Source: CAYXVF01 sp964468125 (lineage in GTDB: Bacteria > Myxococcota > XYA12-FULL-58-9 > CAYXVF01). From it: a DNA stretch of 17,887 nucleotides. The notes under the pieces are model-generated. The model saw only the letters and a program-made list of their open reading frames with translations, had not been told where the DNA came from and searched no databases. The position numbers and the translations under genes were made by a program. The number at the start of each line of letters is the position of its first letter. The stretch's first letter is position 1. This document shows positions 8,085-15,366 of this stretch, piece by piece. The stretch spans positions 1-17,887 of the forward strand of contig CAYXVF010000120.1 in the NCBI GenBank assembly GCA_964468125.1. The letters are read 5' to 3'.

Positions 8085-8570
8085 CTACTCGCTGTCTTTG
8101 CGGATCTGCGTCGCGAGGTAGTTGCCCGCGCCGGCTTGCTCGATCAGGTCCATTTGCGCCTCGAGCCAGTCGACGTGCTCCTCCTCCGACGTGAGAATGC
8201 TCTCGAGAAGCTCGCGCGTGCCGTTGTCTCCTTCGGCGACGCATACCGGAATGCCTTCGTTGAGGCGCTTGAGCGCCTCGTACTCCAGCGCAAGATCACA
8301 TTTGAAGATCTCAGGAACGCTCTCGCCGATGTTGATCTTGTAGAGGCGCTGCACGTTTGGAATCCCGTTCAAGTAAAGGATCCGTTCGATCAGCTGCTCT
8401 GCGTGCTTCATTTCGTCGATCGATTCGGCCCGAATGGTCTTTCCGAGGTACTCGTAGCCCCAGTCCGTGCACATTTCGGCGTGCAGGAAGTACTGATTGA
8501 TGGCGGTGAGCTCGGCGGAAAGTACGTCGTTCAGGATTTCGATGATCTTGGGATTGGGCTCTCGCTTCAT
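8085..8570 (-). CDS. bfr: Bacterioferritin (haem-containing ferritin)
   Basis: A 161-aa iron-storage subunit, the usual length for Bfr, which assembles as a 24-mer cage, oxidises Fe(II) at a di-iron centre and stores the mineral in the cytoplasm. The ferroxidase ligands are all visible: E20, E53, H56, E96, E129 and H132. Met54 in ESIDEMKHAE is the haem ligand, so this is a true haem-binding bacterioferritin and not a plain ferritin. The ATG at 8570 is chosen because AGAGGA lies just upstream and because it matches family N-termini; an in-frame upstream Met at 8606 would add 12 non-conserved residues. The gene follows bfd on the same strand (114 bp between them), and a possible iron box lies in that gap. 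Confidence 0.96.
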   Translation of the reverse strand: MKREPNPKIIEILNDVLSAELTAINQYFLHAEMCTDWGYEYLGKTIRAESIDEMKHAEQLIERILYLNGIPNVQRLYKINIGESVPEIFKCDLALEYEALKRLNEGIPVCVAEGDNGTRELLESILTSEEEHVDWLEAQMDLIEQAGAGNYLATQIRKDSE

Positions 8571-8660
8571 ATCCTCTTTCCAGGTTTGGAGTTCCGCCGG
8601 ACGCAACCGGCCATAAACGAAAACCCCATTCGCGTCAAAATGTCAATAATTTCAGGAAGT

Positions 8661-8681
8661 TGCGACTGATTGATATTTGCA
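8661..8681. promoter_or_regulatory. Possible Fur-like operator before bacterioferritin (weaker site)
   Basis: A 21-bp imperfect dyad with outer arms TGCnAnT and AnTnGCA (TGCGACT at the left, TATTTGCA at the right) sits 4 nt beyond the bfd stop and about 90 nt before the bfr start. Its left half matches the better palindromes upstream of bfd. A TTGACA-like element (8641-8646 on the minus strand) lies beside it, but I see no convincing -10 partner. It may give bfr its own iron-controlled promoter. Confidence 0.4.
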
Positions 8682-8684
8682 CTC

Positions 8685-8900
8685 TCAACCAGCGCGAAGC
8701 TCCGGTTCGTGCAGGGACGGACCGCGATCGGACTCGGTCTCGGAAATGCCTTCGAGGGAGAGGGAGAGCAAATCCTGGCAACAGCCACAGCAGGTGCCCG
8801 CACCGCAGGCGCGGCCGATGTCTTCGACGCTCTGGGCCCCTTCAGCCACGCAGCGCTCGACCTCTTTCTCGTTCACCCCATGGCACAAACAGACGATCAT
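8685..8900 (-). CDS. bfd: Bacterioferritin-associated ferredoxin
   Basis: A 71-aa [2Fe-2S] protein that docks on bacterioferritin and passes electrons to its haem so that stored iron can be released. The start MIVCLCHGV gives Cys4 and Cys6, and AGTCCGCCQDLL gives Cys37/38 and Cys40/41, the C-x-C...C-x2-C pattern of the BFD family, with two extra Cys in the second cluster. About 20 residues after the core are acidic and not conserved. The ATG at 8900 has GGGGAG a few bases upstream. It precedes bfr on the same strand, the expected partnership, and two Fur-like palindromes lie upstream. Confidence 0.92.
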   Translation of the reverse strand: MIVCLCHGVNEKEVERCVAEGAQSVEDIGRACGAGTCCGCCQDLLSLSLEGISETESDRGPSLHEPELRAG

Positions 8901-8939
8901 CGATGCTCCCCAAGGTCTCCCGGCGCCGGCGCGCCTCGT

Positions 8940-8954
8940 TGCGAATGCTTCGCA
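8940..8954. promoter_or_regulatory. Fur-like palindrome upstream of bfd (proximal)
   Basis: TGCGAATGCTTCGCA is an inverted repeat with perfect six-base arms TGCGAA/TTCGCA. As a 7-1-7 arrangement it resembles the Fur boxes of some proteobacteria. It lies 40 nt upstream of the bfd start, where a repressor would block RNA polymerase. The regulator's identity is inferred from the iron-storage genes. Confidence 0.6.
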
Positions 8955-9002
8955 CCCGCACCTTCACCTTGCCGACCAGCGCCACGGGGGTCAATCAGAA
9001 AA

Positions 9003-9017
9003 TGCGAACGATTCGCA
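9003..9017. promoter_or_regulatory. Fur-like palindrome upstream of bfd (distal)
   Basis: TGCGAACGATTCGCA repeats the same perfect six-base arms with a three-base centre, 63 bp from the proximal copy (six helical turns). It is 103 nt upstream of bfd and only 20 nt from the terminator-like hairpin of the next gene, so it can serve only the bfd-bfr unit. Confidence 0.6.
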
Positions 9018-9036
9018 GTTCCATGAACCGGATCAA

Positions 9037-9060
9037 GCGCCGCCGGACGAGCGGCGGCGC
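9037..9060 (-). terminator. Hairpin terminator after the 60-aa protein gene
   Basis: GCGCCGCCG (9037-9045) and CGGCGGCGC (9052-9060) form a perfect nine-pair GC stem with a six-base loop. It starts 8 nt past the stop of the minus-strand small gene. On the minus strand it is followed by TTGATCC, so the U-run is poor, but position and stability support a transcription end that separates this operon from bfd-bfr. Confidence 0.6.
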
Positions 9061-9067
9061 AAGAGCT

Positions 9068-9250
9068 CTATTCCTCGCCGCCCTCGCTCTCAGGAGCCGG
9101 CTCCGGCTTGGGAATGCTGCGAAGGTTACGCTGGACGCGCTTGGCCCCGGTGGCGAACGCTTTCGCCTGCTCCTTCTTGCCCTCTTTGCGGGCGGCCTTT
9201 GCCTTGCTCTTGAGATCCTTCAGCTTCGTCTGCGCAGCCGCATAATCCAT
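9068..9250 (-). CDS. Small Lys/Ala-rich protein of unknown function (60 aa)
   Basis: Not recognised. The ATG at 9250 is preferred over a GTG at 9262 because GGAGG lies five bases upstream of it. The protein starts MDYAAAQTKLKDLKSKAKAA, continues with a basic, helix-prone segment rich in Lys and Ala (RKEGKKEQAKAFATGAKRVQ), and ends in a Pro/Glu acidic tail (PKPEPAPESEGGEE). It has no membrane helix, signal or Cys. A basic helix with an acidic tail would fit nucleic-acid or ribosome binding, but this is only a composition argument. It is the last gene of a probable four-gene run, 67 nt after the 176-aa gene, and ends at a strong hairpin. Confidence 0.6.
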   Translation of the reverse strand: MDYAAAQTKLKDLKSKAKAARKEGKKEQAKAFATGAKRVQRNLRSIPKPEPAPESEGGEE

Positions 9251-9317
9251 GAGATCCTCCACACATGCGCGCCGAGGACGTCTCGGCCGCGCCTAGGGAC
9301 CGTCAAAGACAGGAAAC

Positions 9318-9848
9318 TCAGAGCTTTTTCAAGAGCACGTCGACGCACTTCTGCACCTTCGGCTCGTCGATCGTCATCTTCACGGTCTTCAGGCGTGCCT
9401 TGAATGAGCGACCCCGCTTCAGACGTCCCTCATCGTGCATGCGCTCGAGGGTTTGAAGCGCCTCGAGGACGATCTTCTCCTCGTCGAGGTCGATCAGCTT
9501 GGCCAGCGCATCCTCATCTTCGGGAAATCCGTGCTCTTCGCGGTAGGCCTTCAGCGCCTTCACGACCTCCCGCGATTTTACCGCGACCTTCAGCGCGTCG
9601 AGGAGCTCCTTCTTTTTCTTCGCTCCACTCCCTGCGTCGGTTTCGGCGAGCTTCTCCTTGAGCGCCTCCGGGAGACCGCCTCCGCTGAACATCTTGTCGA
9701 GCTGCGATTTGTAGGCGTGGTACTCGCGACTGTTCTCGCGCATCGCGGTACCGCGCACCTCGCTCTTCGATTCGCTCCGGTGGCTGCTCTGGTCGCGTTT
9801 TCGGTCGAGATCGCGCCAGCTCTTCTTGGGACGCTCGTCGTCGCTCAT
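9318..9848 (-). CDS. Conserved-looking charged helical protein of unknown function (176 aa)
   Basis: Not recognised as a named family. It begins with a basic hydrophilic stretch, MSDDERPKKSWRDLDRKRDQ, continues with an alpha-helical, charged middle (LPEALKEKLAETD; ELLDALKVAVKSREVVKALK) and ends with a segment that looks folded (DLDEEKIVLEALQTLERMHD; TVKMTIDEPKVQKCVDVLL). No signal peptide or membrane helix is present, so it is probably cytoplasmic. It starts 14 nt after the stop of the pseudo-phosphatase gene, without a clear Shine-Dalgarno site, so translation may depend on coupling. Regular third-position GC and the tight spacing support a real gene. Confidence 0.7.
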   Translation of the reverse strand: MSDDERPKKSWRDLDRKRDQSSHRSESKSEVRGTAMRENSREYHAYKSQLDKMFSGGGLPEALKEKLAETDAGSGAKKKKELLDALKVAVKSREVVKALKAYREEHGFPEDEDALAKLIDLDEEKIVLEALQTLERMHDEGRLKRGRSFKARLKTVKMTIDEPKVQKCVDVLLKKL

Positions 9849-9862
9849 TCAAACTGTCTATC

Positions 9863-11881
9863 TCACGGCGCCGGCGGTGCAAACCACACGCGACCCACGG
9901 GATCGGACAACGCAACCCCCACGAACGCGTAGGCGGTCGCCGCCACATCCATCGGCGAAGCCTCGTCCACCGCCAGCGGGCGCGACGCGAGTACGACTCC
10001 GACACCGTCCGCCGCGCTCAGCGGGGCCCGAAGCCCCGATCCGTCGCTGAACAGGCTCTCGCCGGGACGCACGCTCATCGTCGTCTCGACGAAGTAGCCA
10101 GGTTCCATGGCGACCATCACGTCCGGGGCCAGGCCGCGCTTGCTGCCCGCGAGCTCGTCACCTAGCCAAACTTCCTTGACCACCTTCGTGCCCGCGTCGC
10201 GCATGCCCCGAAGCTCGCGCGCGATTTTCTTTGCGAGTCGCCCCGCGCGATTCGCCGGCACACCACCTGAGGGCTCCCGGCCTTTGAGGTTCAGGTAAAT
10301 GCCGCCTTGCCCCGCAGCGTAGGCCTGGCTCTTCTGCCAATCGATGTCACCGTCGCGTTTGACCCGGAGATAGCGTTTCTGGCGGAGCCAGGCATTCAGA
10401 TGCACGACTCGAGAGGCGGCCGAAGTCGAGAACGGGCTCACGAGCACGAGCGTATCGCTTGGACGGAGCCGGCTCCGAATCCGCCACACCGAGCGATCCA
10501 ACGCCGAGAACGCCGCACCCAGCGCGGGGCTCAAAGTTTCGTCGTCCGTTTCGCCGCCGAGGGCGATGGCGCGCTCGATCACGTCCTGAAACAGCAGGAG
10601 CACCCGGCTCTCGGTGGTTTCGAGCTCGCCGATCAGCACATCCGTGCGCCATTGACAGTCATCGGCAAGGCGCCGGAGACGGAAATCTGGATCGGCGAGC
10701 TTCGCTGCAGCGGAATCGAAGAGCCCCGGGTCCGTGAAGGGGCCGGGGCCCGCTCGGCCCGCCACGGAGGTCACGAGCGAGCGGGGAGTCGAGATCGGGT
10801 AGAAGGGTTTCTGCGGGTCGACGGTGGGGTCTTCGACCGCGATCCGCAACGGGTCCCGGGAGAGCAGATGGAATCTCGCCATCGCTGGAACCTCCAGCGC
10901 TCCGGCGGAAAAACGCACGGAAACCCAAGGCGAGCGCTCTCCGGCGAACAACTCGATCTCGCTCTGCCCGGCCTGCACCACCGCCGAGTCGCCTTGCTCA
11001 CGGACGACGACCTGCGCAACGAGCGTCTTCGTGCCCCCCTGGAGCCCGGTCACGTCGAGAGGAAGCTCGGCGAGCCATACTCCCGCCGAGAGCTCACGCA
11101 TGAGCCGAACCCCGTCGGGTACGGAGAGAGCCTCGATTTGCGCGTCCGGTGCGCCCTCGACCGGCTCTTCCTCCCCCTCGACCGCACTCGGGGCCTCCTC
11201 GATGTCGCTCGGCGCATCCTCGCTCCGAGCGCGCCGTCTCCCGTCCCGTCGGCCCCGTCGTTGCGTCACCTCGTCCAACGGCCGTGCCGGTGCCTCTGGG
11301 ACCTCGCCGGGTCGAATGAAGAGCATCGCTCCGGCACGTCGCCCCACGACGTTGGGCAAGTCCCCCGCCAGAACGCGTGCTCGTGTGTCCGACTCGGGCA
11401 GCTCCCGAGGCGCGAAGAGGACAGAGACCGGCACACCTGCCTCCGCCAATCCAGTCCAGAACGGCTTGGCCTCTGAATGGCTCTCGAAGCGCGGGGCTCC
11501 AACACGACCGTTGGCGACACGACTCGGCGTGACCGTCGGAGCCGGGACCCGACGATACTGATTGGCAACCCGCGCGGTACCGTCGAAGCTTCCGTGCTCC
11601 CCGGGCTCGAGGCCGGTCGTCAACGAGCTCATCACGGCGACCGGATGCCCAGGAACGGACGGCCGCATGACGCTCTGGTACGAAAGCTTCGCCAGGTTCG
11701 GCGTGAGACCGCCCCCCTTTGCTCGCTCCAGGACGATCGGACTGAGCCCGGGTGCGACGACGAACACGAGCCTAGGGCCATCGGGGGATGGAAGCTCACT
11801 GACCAGCGCGTTCGGAGAATTGTCGCTGCACGAAGCGATGGCCACCGAGGCGAGCAGGGTCCATCGAAGGAGAGGGGTCAT
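9863..11881 (-). CDS. Lipoprotein of the alkaline phosphatase/phosphodiesterase superfamily, probably inactive
   Basis: A 672-aa lipoprotein (lipobox IASC, Cys18) with the alkaline-phosphatase-superfamily phosphodiesterase layout. Landmarks are TGLEPGEHGSFD (89-100), HLNAWLRQKRYL (494-505), DIDWQKSQAYA then GQGGIYLNLKGREPSGGV (512-541), APDVMV and GYF (585-597) and DVAATAYAFVGVALSD (645-660). The metal-site motifs are changed. The usual IGLDGA Asp is VAPG (42-45), the nucleophile region reads SVPGHPVAV, the SDHGF motif is SPFSTS (482-487) and the GDH motif near 616-622 is gone. It is therefore probably a pseudoenzyme that binds rather than cleaves. Residues 200-248 are an Arg/Glu-rich insertion. 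Its ATG overlaps the MaoC stop (ATGA), so the two are translationally coupled. Confidence 0.8.
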   Translation of the reverse strand: MTPLLRWTLLASVAIASCSDNSPNALVSELPSPDGPRLVFVVAPGLSPIVLERAKGGGLTPNLAKLSYQSVMRPSVPGHPVAVMSSLTTGLEPGEHGSFDGTARVANQYRRVPAPTVTPSRVANGRVGAPRFESHSEAKPFWTGLAEAGVPVSVLFAPRELPESDTRARVLAGDLPNVVGRRAGAMLFIRPGEVPEAPARPLDEVTQRRGRRDGRRRARSEDAPSDIEEAPSAVEGEEEPVEGAPDAQIEALSVPDGVRLMRELSAGVWLAELPLDVTGLQGGTKTLVAQVVVREQGDSAVVQAGQSEIELFAGERSPWVSVRFSAGALEVPAMARFHLLSRDPLRIAVEDPTVDPQKPFYPISTPRSLVTSVAGRAGPGPFTDPGLFDSAAAKLADPDFRLRRLADDCQWRTDVLIGELETTESRVLLLFQDVIERAIALGGETDDETLSPALGAAFSALDRSVWRIRSRLRPSDTLVLVSPFSTSAASRVVHLNAWLRQKRYLRVKRDGDIDWQKSQAYAAGQGGIYLNLKGREPSGGVPANRAGRLAKKIARELRGMRDAGTKVVKEVWLGDELAGSKRGLAPDVMVAMEPGYFVETTMSVRPGESLFSDGSGLRAPLSAADGVGVVLASRPLAVDEASPMDVAATAYAFVGVALSDPVGRVWFAPPAP

Positions 11882-12750
11882 GAACGCGAATCGACCTCGG
11901 CGACGCCATCACGCAGGACCACAACACCGTCCTGGTTCTGCACCGACACGCGATAGTGTCCCTCGACCGCGACCGGTTGCAAGGTGCAGGTGAGCCGGTC
12001 CCCCATGAAGACCGGCCGCGAGAAGCGAGCTCTCAGTCGGCGCAGCCCGTGCGGATCGCCACCCAAGACCCGTTTGATCACGGCACGCTGGGCAAATGCC
12101 ATGGTGCAAAGACCGTGGAGAATGCGCCCTTTCAAGCCGGCTTTTACCGCAACCGCGTCGTCGAGGTGAATCGGGTTCTCATCCCCGGAGGCTTTCGCGT
12201 AACGAACGCTCTGGTCTTCGGCCACCTGCCATTCGAGCGTGAGCGGCTCTCCATCGGGCTCGGCGCTCAAAGCGGGCTCCTCCCGCGGGGCCCGCACGCC
12301 TTTTTGACGTTGCTCCATCGGCTTGGGCTCTCGCAACACGAGGCCTGTTTCGACGGTGGCGAGGTGTTCTCCCTCAGCGTTCGTCACCACGGTCTCGATG
12401 TCCATGATCTCACCAATGCTCTTGTCCGCCAGGTCCACCACCGTGCTGCGCATGTGGAGCACGTCGGTCGCGCGAATCGGTGAATACCAGCGAATGTCCT
12501 CCTCGCCGTGGAGGAGCCGAAGCAGCCGGTTCGGCTCGCCGATGAAACCTGGATCCCGTAGAAGCGGGAAGAGCGCGTGCGGAATCGTCCCGATCACGAC
12601 GGACATCGGTGGCGCGAGGCCCGGCTCGGCCCGATAGCGAGGGTTTTCATCCCCGGTGGCGTCGAGGTAGGCGGCGATGGTCTCGGGAGTCAGCGCGTGC
12701 TGCCGCATCGGCTGAGGGACCCCCAAGTACTCGCGATTCGAACTGACCAT
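11878..12750 (-). CDS. Double-hotdog MaoC-type dehydratase/hydratase
   Basis: A 290-aa protein with two hotdog domains. The N-terminal one resembles FAS1-like dehydratase domains (ETIAAYLDATGDENPRY, then GEEDIRWYSPIRATDVLHM). The C-terminal one is a MaoC/(R)-specific enoyl-CoA hydratase domain with the catalytic signature YAKASGDENPIHLDD, followed by GRILHGLCTMAFAQ. The signature Asp and His are intact, so it should hydrate an enoyl thioester or dehydrate a 3-hydroxyacyl thioester; chain length and carrier (CoA or ACP) cannot be read. The start at 12750 has no clear ribosome site. It heads the minus-strand run and is divergent from the SpoIID-like gene (76 bp between starts). Its stop overlaps the start of the pseudo-phosphatase gene. 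Confidence 0.88.
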   Translation of the reverse strand: MVSSNREYLGVPQPMRQHALTPETIAAYLDATGDENPRYRAEPGLAPPMSVVIGTIPHALFPLLRDPGFIGEPNRLLRLLHGEEDIRWYSPIRATDVLHMRSTVVDLADKSIGEIMDIETVVTNAEGEHLATVETGLVLREPKPMEQRQKGVRAPREEPALSAEPDGEPLTLEWQVAEDQSVRYAKASGDENPIHLDDAVAVKAGLKGRILHGLCTMAFAQRAVIKRVLGGDPHGLRRLRARFSRPVFMGDRLTCTLQPVAVEGHYRVSVQNQDGVVVLRDGVAEVDSRS

Positions 12751-12803
12751 GGACTGTTGAAAACACGCGGGGGTGGGGGGGAGTCAAGAGGCGGCTTTTT
12801 AGA

Positions 12804-12815
12804 GCGCTCGAGCGC
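12804..12815. promoter_or_regulatory. 12-bp palindrome in a divergent promoter region
   Basis: GCGCTCGAGCGC is a perfect palindrome midway in the 76-bp space between the MaoC-type and SpoIID-like start codons. A G-rich run (12769-12780) lies nearby. Its position would suit an operator controlling both directions, but short GC palindromes arise by chance in such DNA, so this is tentative. Confidence 0.3.
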
Positions 12816-12826
12816 ATCCTGCTAGC

Positions 12827-14485
12827 GTGACCGCCATGGTGACCCTTTTTTGCGCGGCGCTCGTCACGGCGTCGGAACCGCCCCCGATCCCAACCGGCAT
12901 GGAGCTTCTCTATGGCGACCGGGTCCCGATTCAGCCCAACGGCGAGCCCGCGATCGCGGTCGGGATCGTTCAAGGGCAACGCTCGGTCGAGCTCTCGATC
13001 GACGGCGGCCAGCTCGATTTCTATCAAGACGGCGTCCTGCGCAGTGCGCGTCCCAGGGCCGGTGCCCGCCTGCGGATCTCTCTGCTCGACTCGAAACCGG
13101 CGGTTCGCCGCTTCCACGTGGACGTCGAAGGGGTTCCCTTCGGTCAGCCGCAGCTGCTCGAGAGCAAGGCCGCCGAGTGGTCCGCACGCGGCTACGAGGT
13201 GGAGGTGCTCGAGGTCGGCGCGGCGATGGGCATCGGAGGGCGCATGATCGACACGCGCAGCCTACGCCTGGTCCTCCCGGCGAAGAGCGAAGCCGCGGCG
13301 CAAAGACTCGCCGACGCTGTCCACGAAGACACCGGCAGCCGCGCCTTCGTGGGCTCGCGCCTCGAGACGCAGCCCTGGGCTGAGCTTCGCATCGACGTCG
13401 ATGGCGCGCCGATCGGCATCGCAACCAGCTACCTTCGCCTCACCGCCGACCCCGATCAGACTCTGACTGTCCGCGACGTCGAGTTCGGTCGAGGCTTTAG
13501 CCACTCGGGCGAAGAAGACCGGCTCTATCGCGGCGAGCTCTACGTGGTGGTAGACGCAACGGGTGCGCTCGCGGTGGTCAACGTGCTCGGCGCCGAGGAG
13601 CTCCTGCGCGGCGTGGTCCCGTCGGAGCTCTTCGCCACCGCCCACCCTTCGGCGCTGGCGGCTCAATCGGTCGCCGCCCGCAACCAGCTCTTCGCGAAGC
13701 TCGGCCACCGCCACCATTCCGAGCCCTTTCACCTCTGCGACGAGCAGCATTGCCAGGTCTACACAGGCGTTAACCGCGAGGATCCGCGGACCGACCAAGC
13801 CGTGGCCATCACCCGGGGGGAACTCTTGTTCCACCGGGGTCGCCTGGTCGACACGGTTTATTCGTCCACCTGCGGTGGCCACACCGAAGACAACGACGCA
13901 GTGTGGGGCAACCATCCAGACCCGGCGCTCCGGGGTCGACCAGATTTCGACATCCACCAGCACCCGGAGCTCGCTCCCTTCGCCGATGGACTCAGCGAGA
14001 CCGAGCTCCCACGCTGGGTGGGACTGGCTCCGGTCACTTACTGTTCGATCGCCTCGAAGGCGTCGCGCAGCAAGTTCCGTTGGACCAAGACACTGAGCTC
14101 GAAACAGGTCGACGCGCTCGTCGCGCAGCGCTTTCCACGCGTGGGGCACGTACGCGGCCTTCGTGTGCTCTCCCGTGGTTCCGGGGGACGAGTGGAGGTC
14201 CTGGAGATCATCGGGTCGAGGGGGCGCGCCAAGCTGCTGCACGAGCTACCGATCCGTCGCCTCTTCGACCACCTGAACAGCGGTGCTTTCACCGTGGCTC
14301 GAACCGAGGCCGGAGACTACGTCTTTCGCGGCGGCGGCTGGGGCCACGGCGTTGGGATGTGCCAACTCGGAGCGATCGGACGCGCGGAGTCCGGCCAATC
14401 CTATCGCGCAATTCTGCGCCACTACTACAACGGCGCGGCGGTCGAGCGTCTCTACGGCTCAGCGCTCGCTAGCGTTCCCCATTGA
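12827..14485 (+). CDS. SpoIID/LytB-domain protein (probable peptidoglycan lytic transglycosylase)
   Basis: A 552-aa protein with a SpoIID domain in its second half. SpoIID enzymes cut peptidoglycan strands that lack stem peptides. The catalytic Glu is at 267 in RGVVPSEL, followed by ALAAQSVAARN. HLCDEQHC (302-309) resembles the Cys/His zinc site of characterised SpoIID, and YSSTCGGHTEDNDAVWG (345-361) and GGGWGHGVGMCQLGA (502-516) are family motifs. The first 200 residues are beta-rich with two similar modules and no family I recognise. A short hydrophobic N-terminus (MVTLFCAALVTASE from residue 4) looks like a minimal signal peptide, so export is likely and ATG 12836 is a good alternative to GTG 12827. 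The organism need not sporulate: such proteins are common in non-sporulating bacteria. Confidence 0.88.
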   Translation: MTAMVTLFCAALVTASEPPPIPTGMELLYGDRVPIQPNGEPAIAVGIVQGQRSVELSIDGGQLDFYQDGVLRSARPRAGARLRISLLDSKPAVRRFHVDVEGVPFGQPQLLESKAAEWSARGYEVEVLEVGAAMGIGGRMIDTRSLRLVLPAKSEAAAQRLADAVHEDTGSRAFVGSRLETQPWAELRIDVDGAPIGIATSYLRLTADPDQTLTVRDVEFGRGFSHSGEEDRLYRGELYVVVDATGALAVVNVLGAEELLRGVVPSELFATAHPSALAAQSVAARNQLFAKLGHRHHSEPFHLCDEQHCQVYTGVNREDPRTDQAVAITRGELLFHRGRLVDTVYSSTCGGHTEDNDAVWGNHPDPALRGRPDFDIHQHPELAPFADGLSETELPRWVGLAPVTYCSIASKASRSKFRWTKTLSSKQVDALVAQRFPRVGHVRGLRVLSRGSGGRVEVLEIIGSRGRAKLLHELPIRRLFDHLNSGAFTVARTEAGDYVFRGGGWGHGVGMCQLGAIGRAESGQSYRAILRHYYNGAAVERLYGSALASVPH

Positions 14486-14516
14486 CGGCGAGCCACTCAT
14501 CGTTCAGGGAAGAAGC

Positions 14517-15350
14517 GTGGAGCCCCTGCCCGAAAGCCTCGCCTGGGACCAGTTTCTCGACCTCGCGCGCACCCGAAGCTCGGAGATCGCCCTCGACCAC
14601 GGCGCCCTCCTGATCGCCGCGGAGGCGCAGCCGGAGCTGAACGTTCAACACTGGTTGGCCAAGCTGGACGCGCTATCGGAACGGATCGAGTGTCGCTCGA
14701 GCTCGCCGGAAGAGCGGCTTTGGACGCTGTGTCGCTTCGTGACCGAATCGATGGCGATCAGGGGCAACACGGAAAGCTATTACGAGCCCCAAAACAGCTA
14801 CCTCAATCGCGTCATCGACCGCGGACTCGGAATTCCCATCAGCATCGCCGTGGTCTTCCTCGAGCTCGGCCGTCGCGTGGACATTCCCCTGCGCGGAGTC
14901 GGATTCCCCGGTCACTTCCTACTCGAGCACTGTGACGCCCCCCTGGGGTACCTCGATCCGTTCGACCCGAGCCGGCTCCTCTCGGTGGAGGACTGCGGCG
15001 CCATGCTCGAGCGCATGAGTCGGGGCAAGCTCACCCTGCGCGCGGGCCATCTCGAGCCCGTCACCTCCCGGGAGATCCTCATCCGCATGCTCACCAATCT
15101 GAAGCTCATCCACAGCAAGCGCCGCGAGTGGCTGAACGCCATTCGAATGGTCGACGGGATCCTCGCCCTCGACCCGATGCGCACCTCGGAGCTGCGTGAC
15201 CGGGGACAACTGTTCGCGAAAATCGAATTCGACGGGCAGGCGGAGGTGGACCTCGTCGGTTACCTCGAATCGCGTCCGGACGCGCCCGATGCGGCCGCGG
15301 TGGCCGCCCTTCTCGAACGCGTGCGTGAACGCTTGAGCCGCTATCACTAG
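14517..15350 (+). CDS. SirB1-family transglutaminase-like protein
   Basis: A 277-aa cytoplasmic protein of the SirB1/YchA family. NTESYYEPQNSYLNRVIDRG (84-103), GIPISIAVVFLELGRR (105-120), GVGFPGHFLL (127-136) and YLDPFD (145-150) are the family blocks. These correspond to the transglutaminase-like core, with Ser where active transglutaminases have Cys, as is normal in this family. A C-terminal helical segment (REILIRMLTNLKLIHSKRRE and AIRMVDGILALDPMRTSELR) is TPR-like. The molecular role of the family is not settled. The GTG at 14517 is chosen because AGGGAAG lies a few bases upstream; the open frame reaches back to 14283 but overlaps the SpoIID gene there. It sits 31 nt after SpoIID and 16 nt before the uridine kinase, so the three are probably cotranscribed. 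Confidence 0.85.
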   Translation: MEPLPESLAWDQFLDLARTRSSEIALDHGALLIAAEAQPELNVQHWLAKLDALSERIECRSSSPEERLWTLCRFVTESMAIRGNTESYYEPQNSYLNRVIDRGLGIPISIAVVFLELGRRVDIPLRGVGFPGHFLLEHCDAPLGYLDPFDPSRLLSVEDCGAMLERMSRGKLTLRAGHLEPVTSREILIRMLTNLKLIHSKRREWLNAIRMVDGILALDPMRTSELRDRGQLFAKIEFDGQAEVDLVGYLESRPDAPDAAAVAALLERVRERLSRYH

Positions 15351-15366
15351 CGGGTAGGATGGGGCC

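Noticed and set aside
10307..11476. Long plus-strand open frame opposite the phosphodiesterase-like gene
   Set aside because: The opposite strand carries extensive family motifs; this frame is Arg/Glu-rich without recognisable features.
12767..12782. G-rich run that might form a quadruplex
   Set aside because: It has only two long G-tracts, not the four needed for an intramolecular quadruplex.
13262..14242. Long open frame antisense to the SpoIID-like gene
   Set aside because: It lies wholly under a gene with clear family motifs, and its composition (charged, without motifs) is that of a shadow frame.
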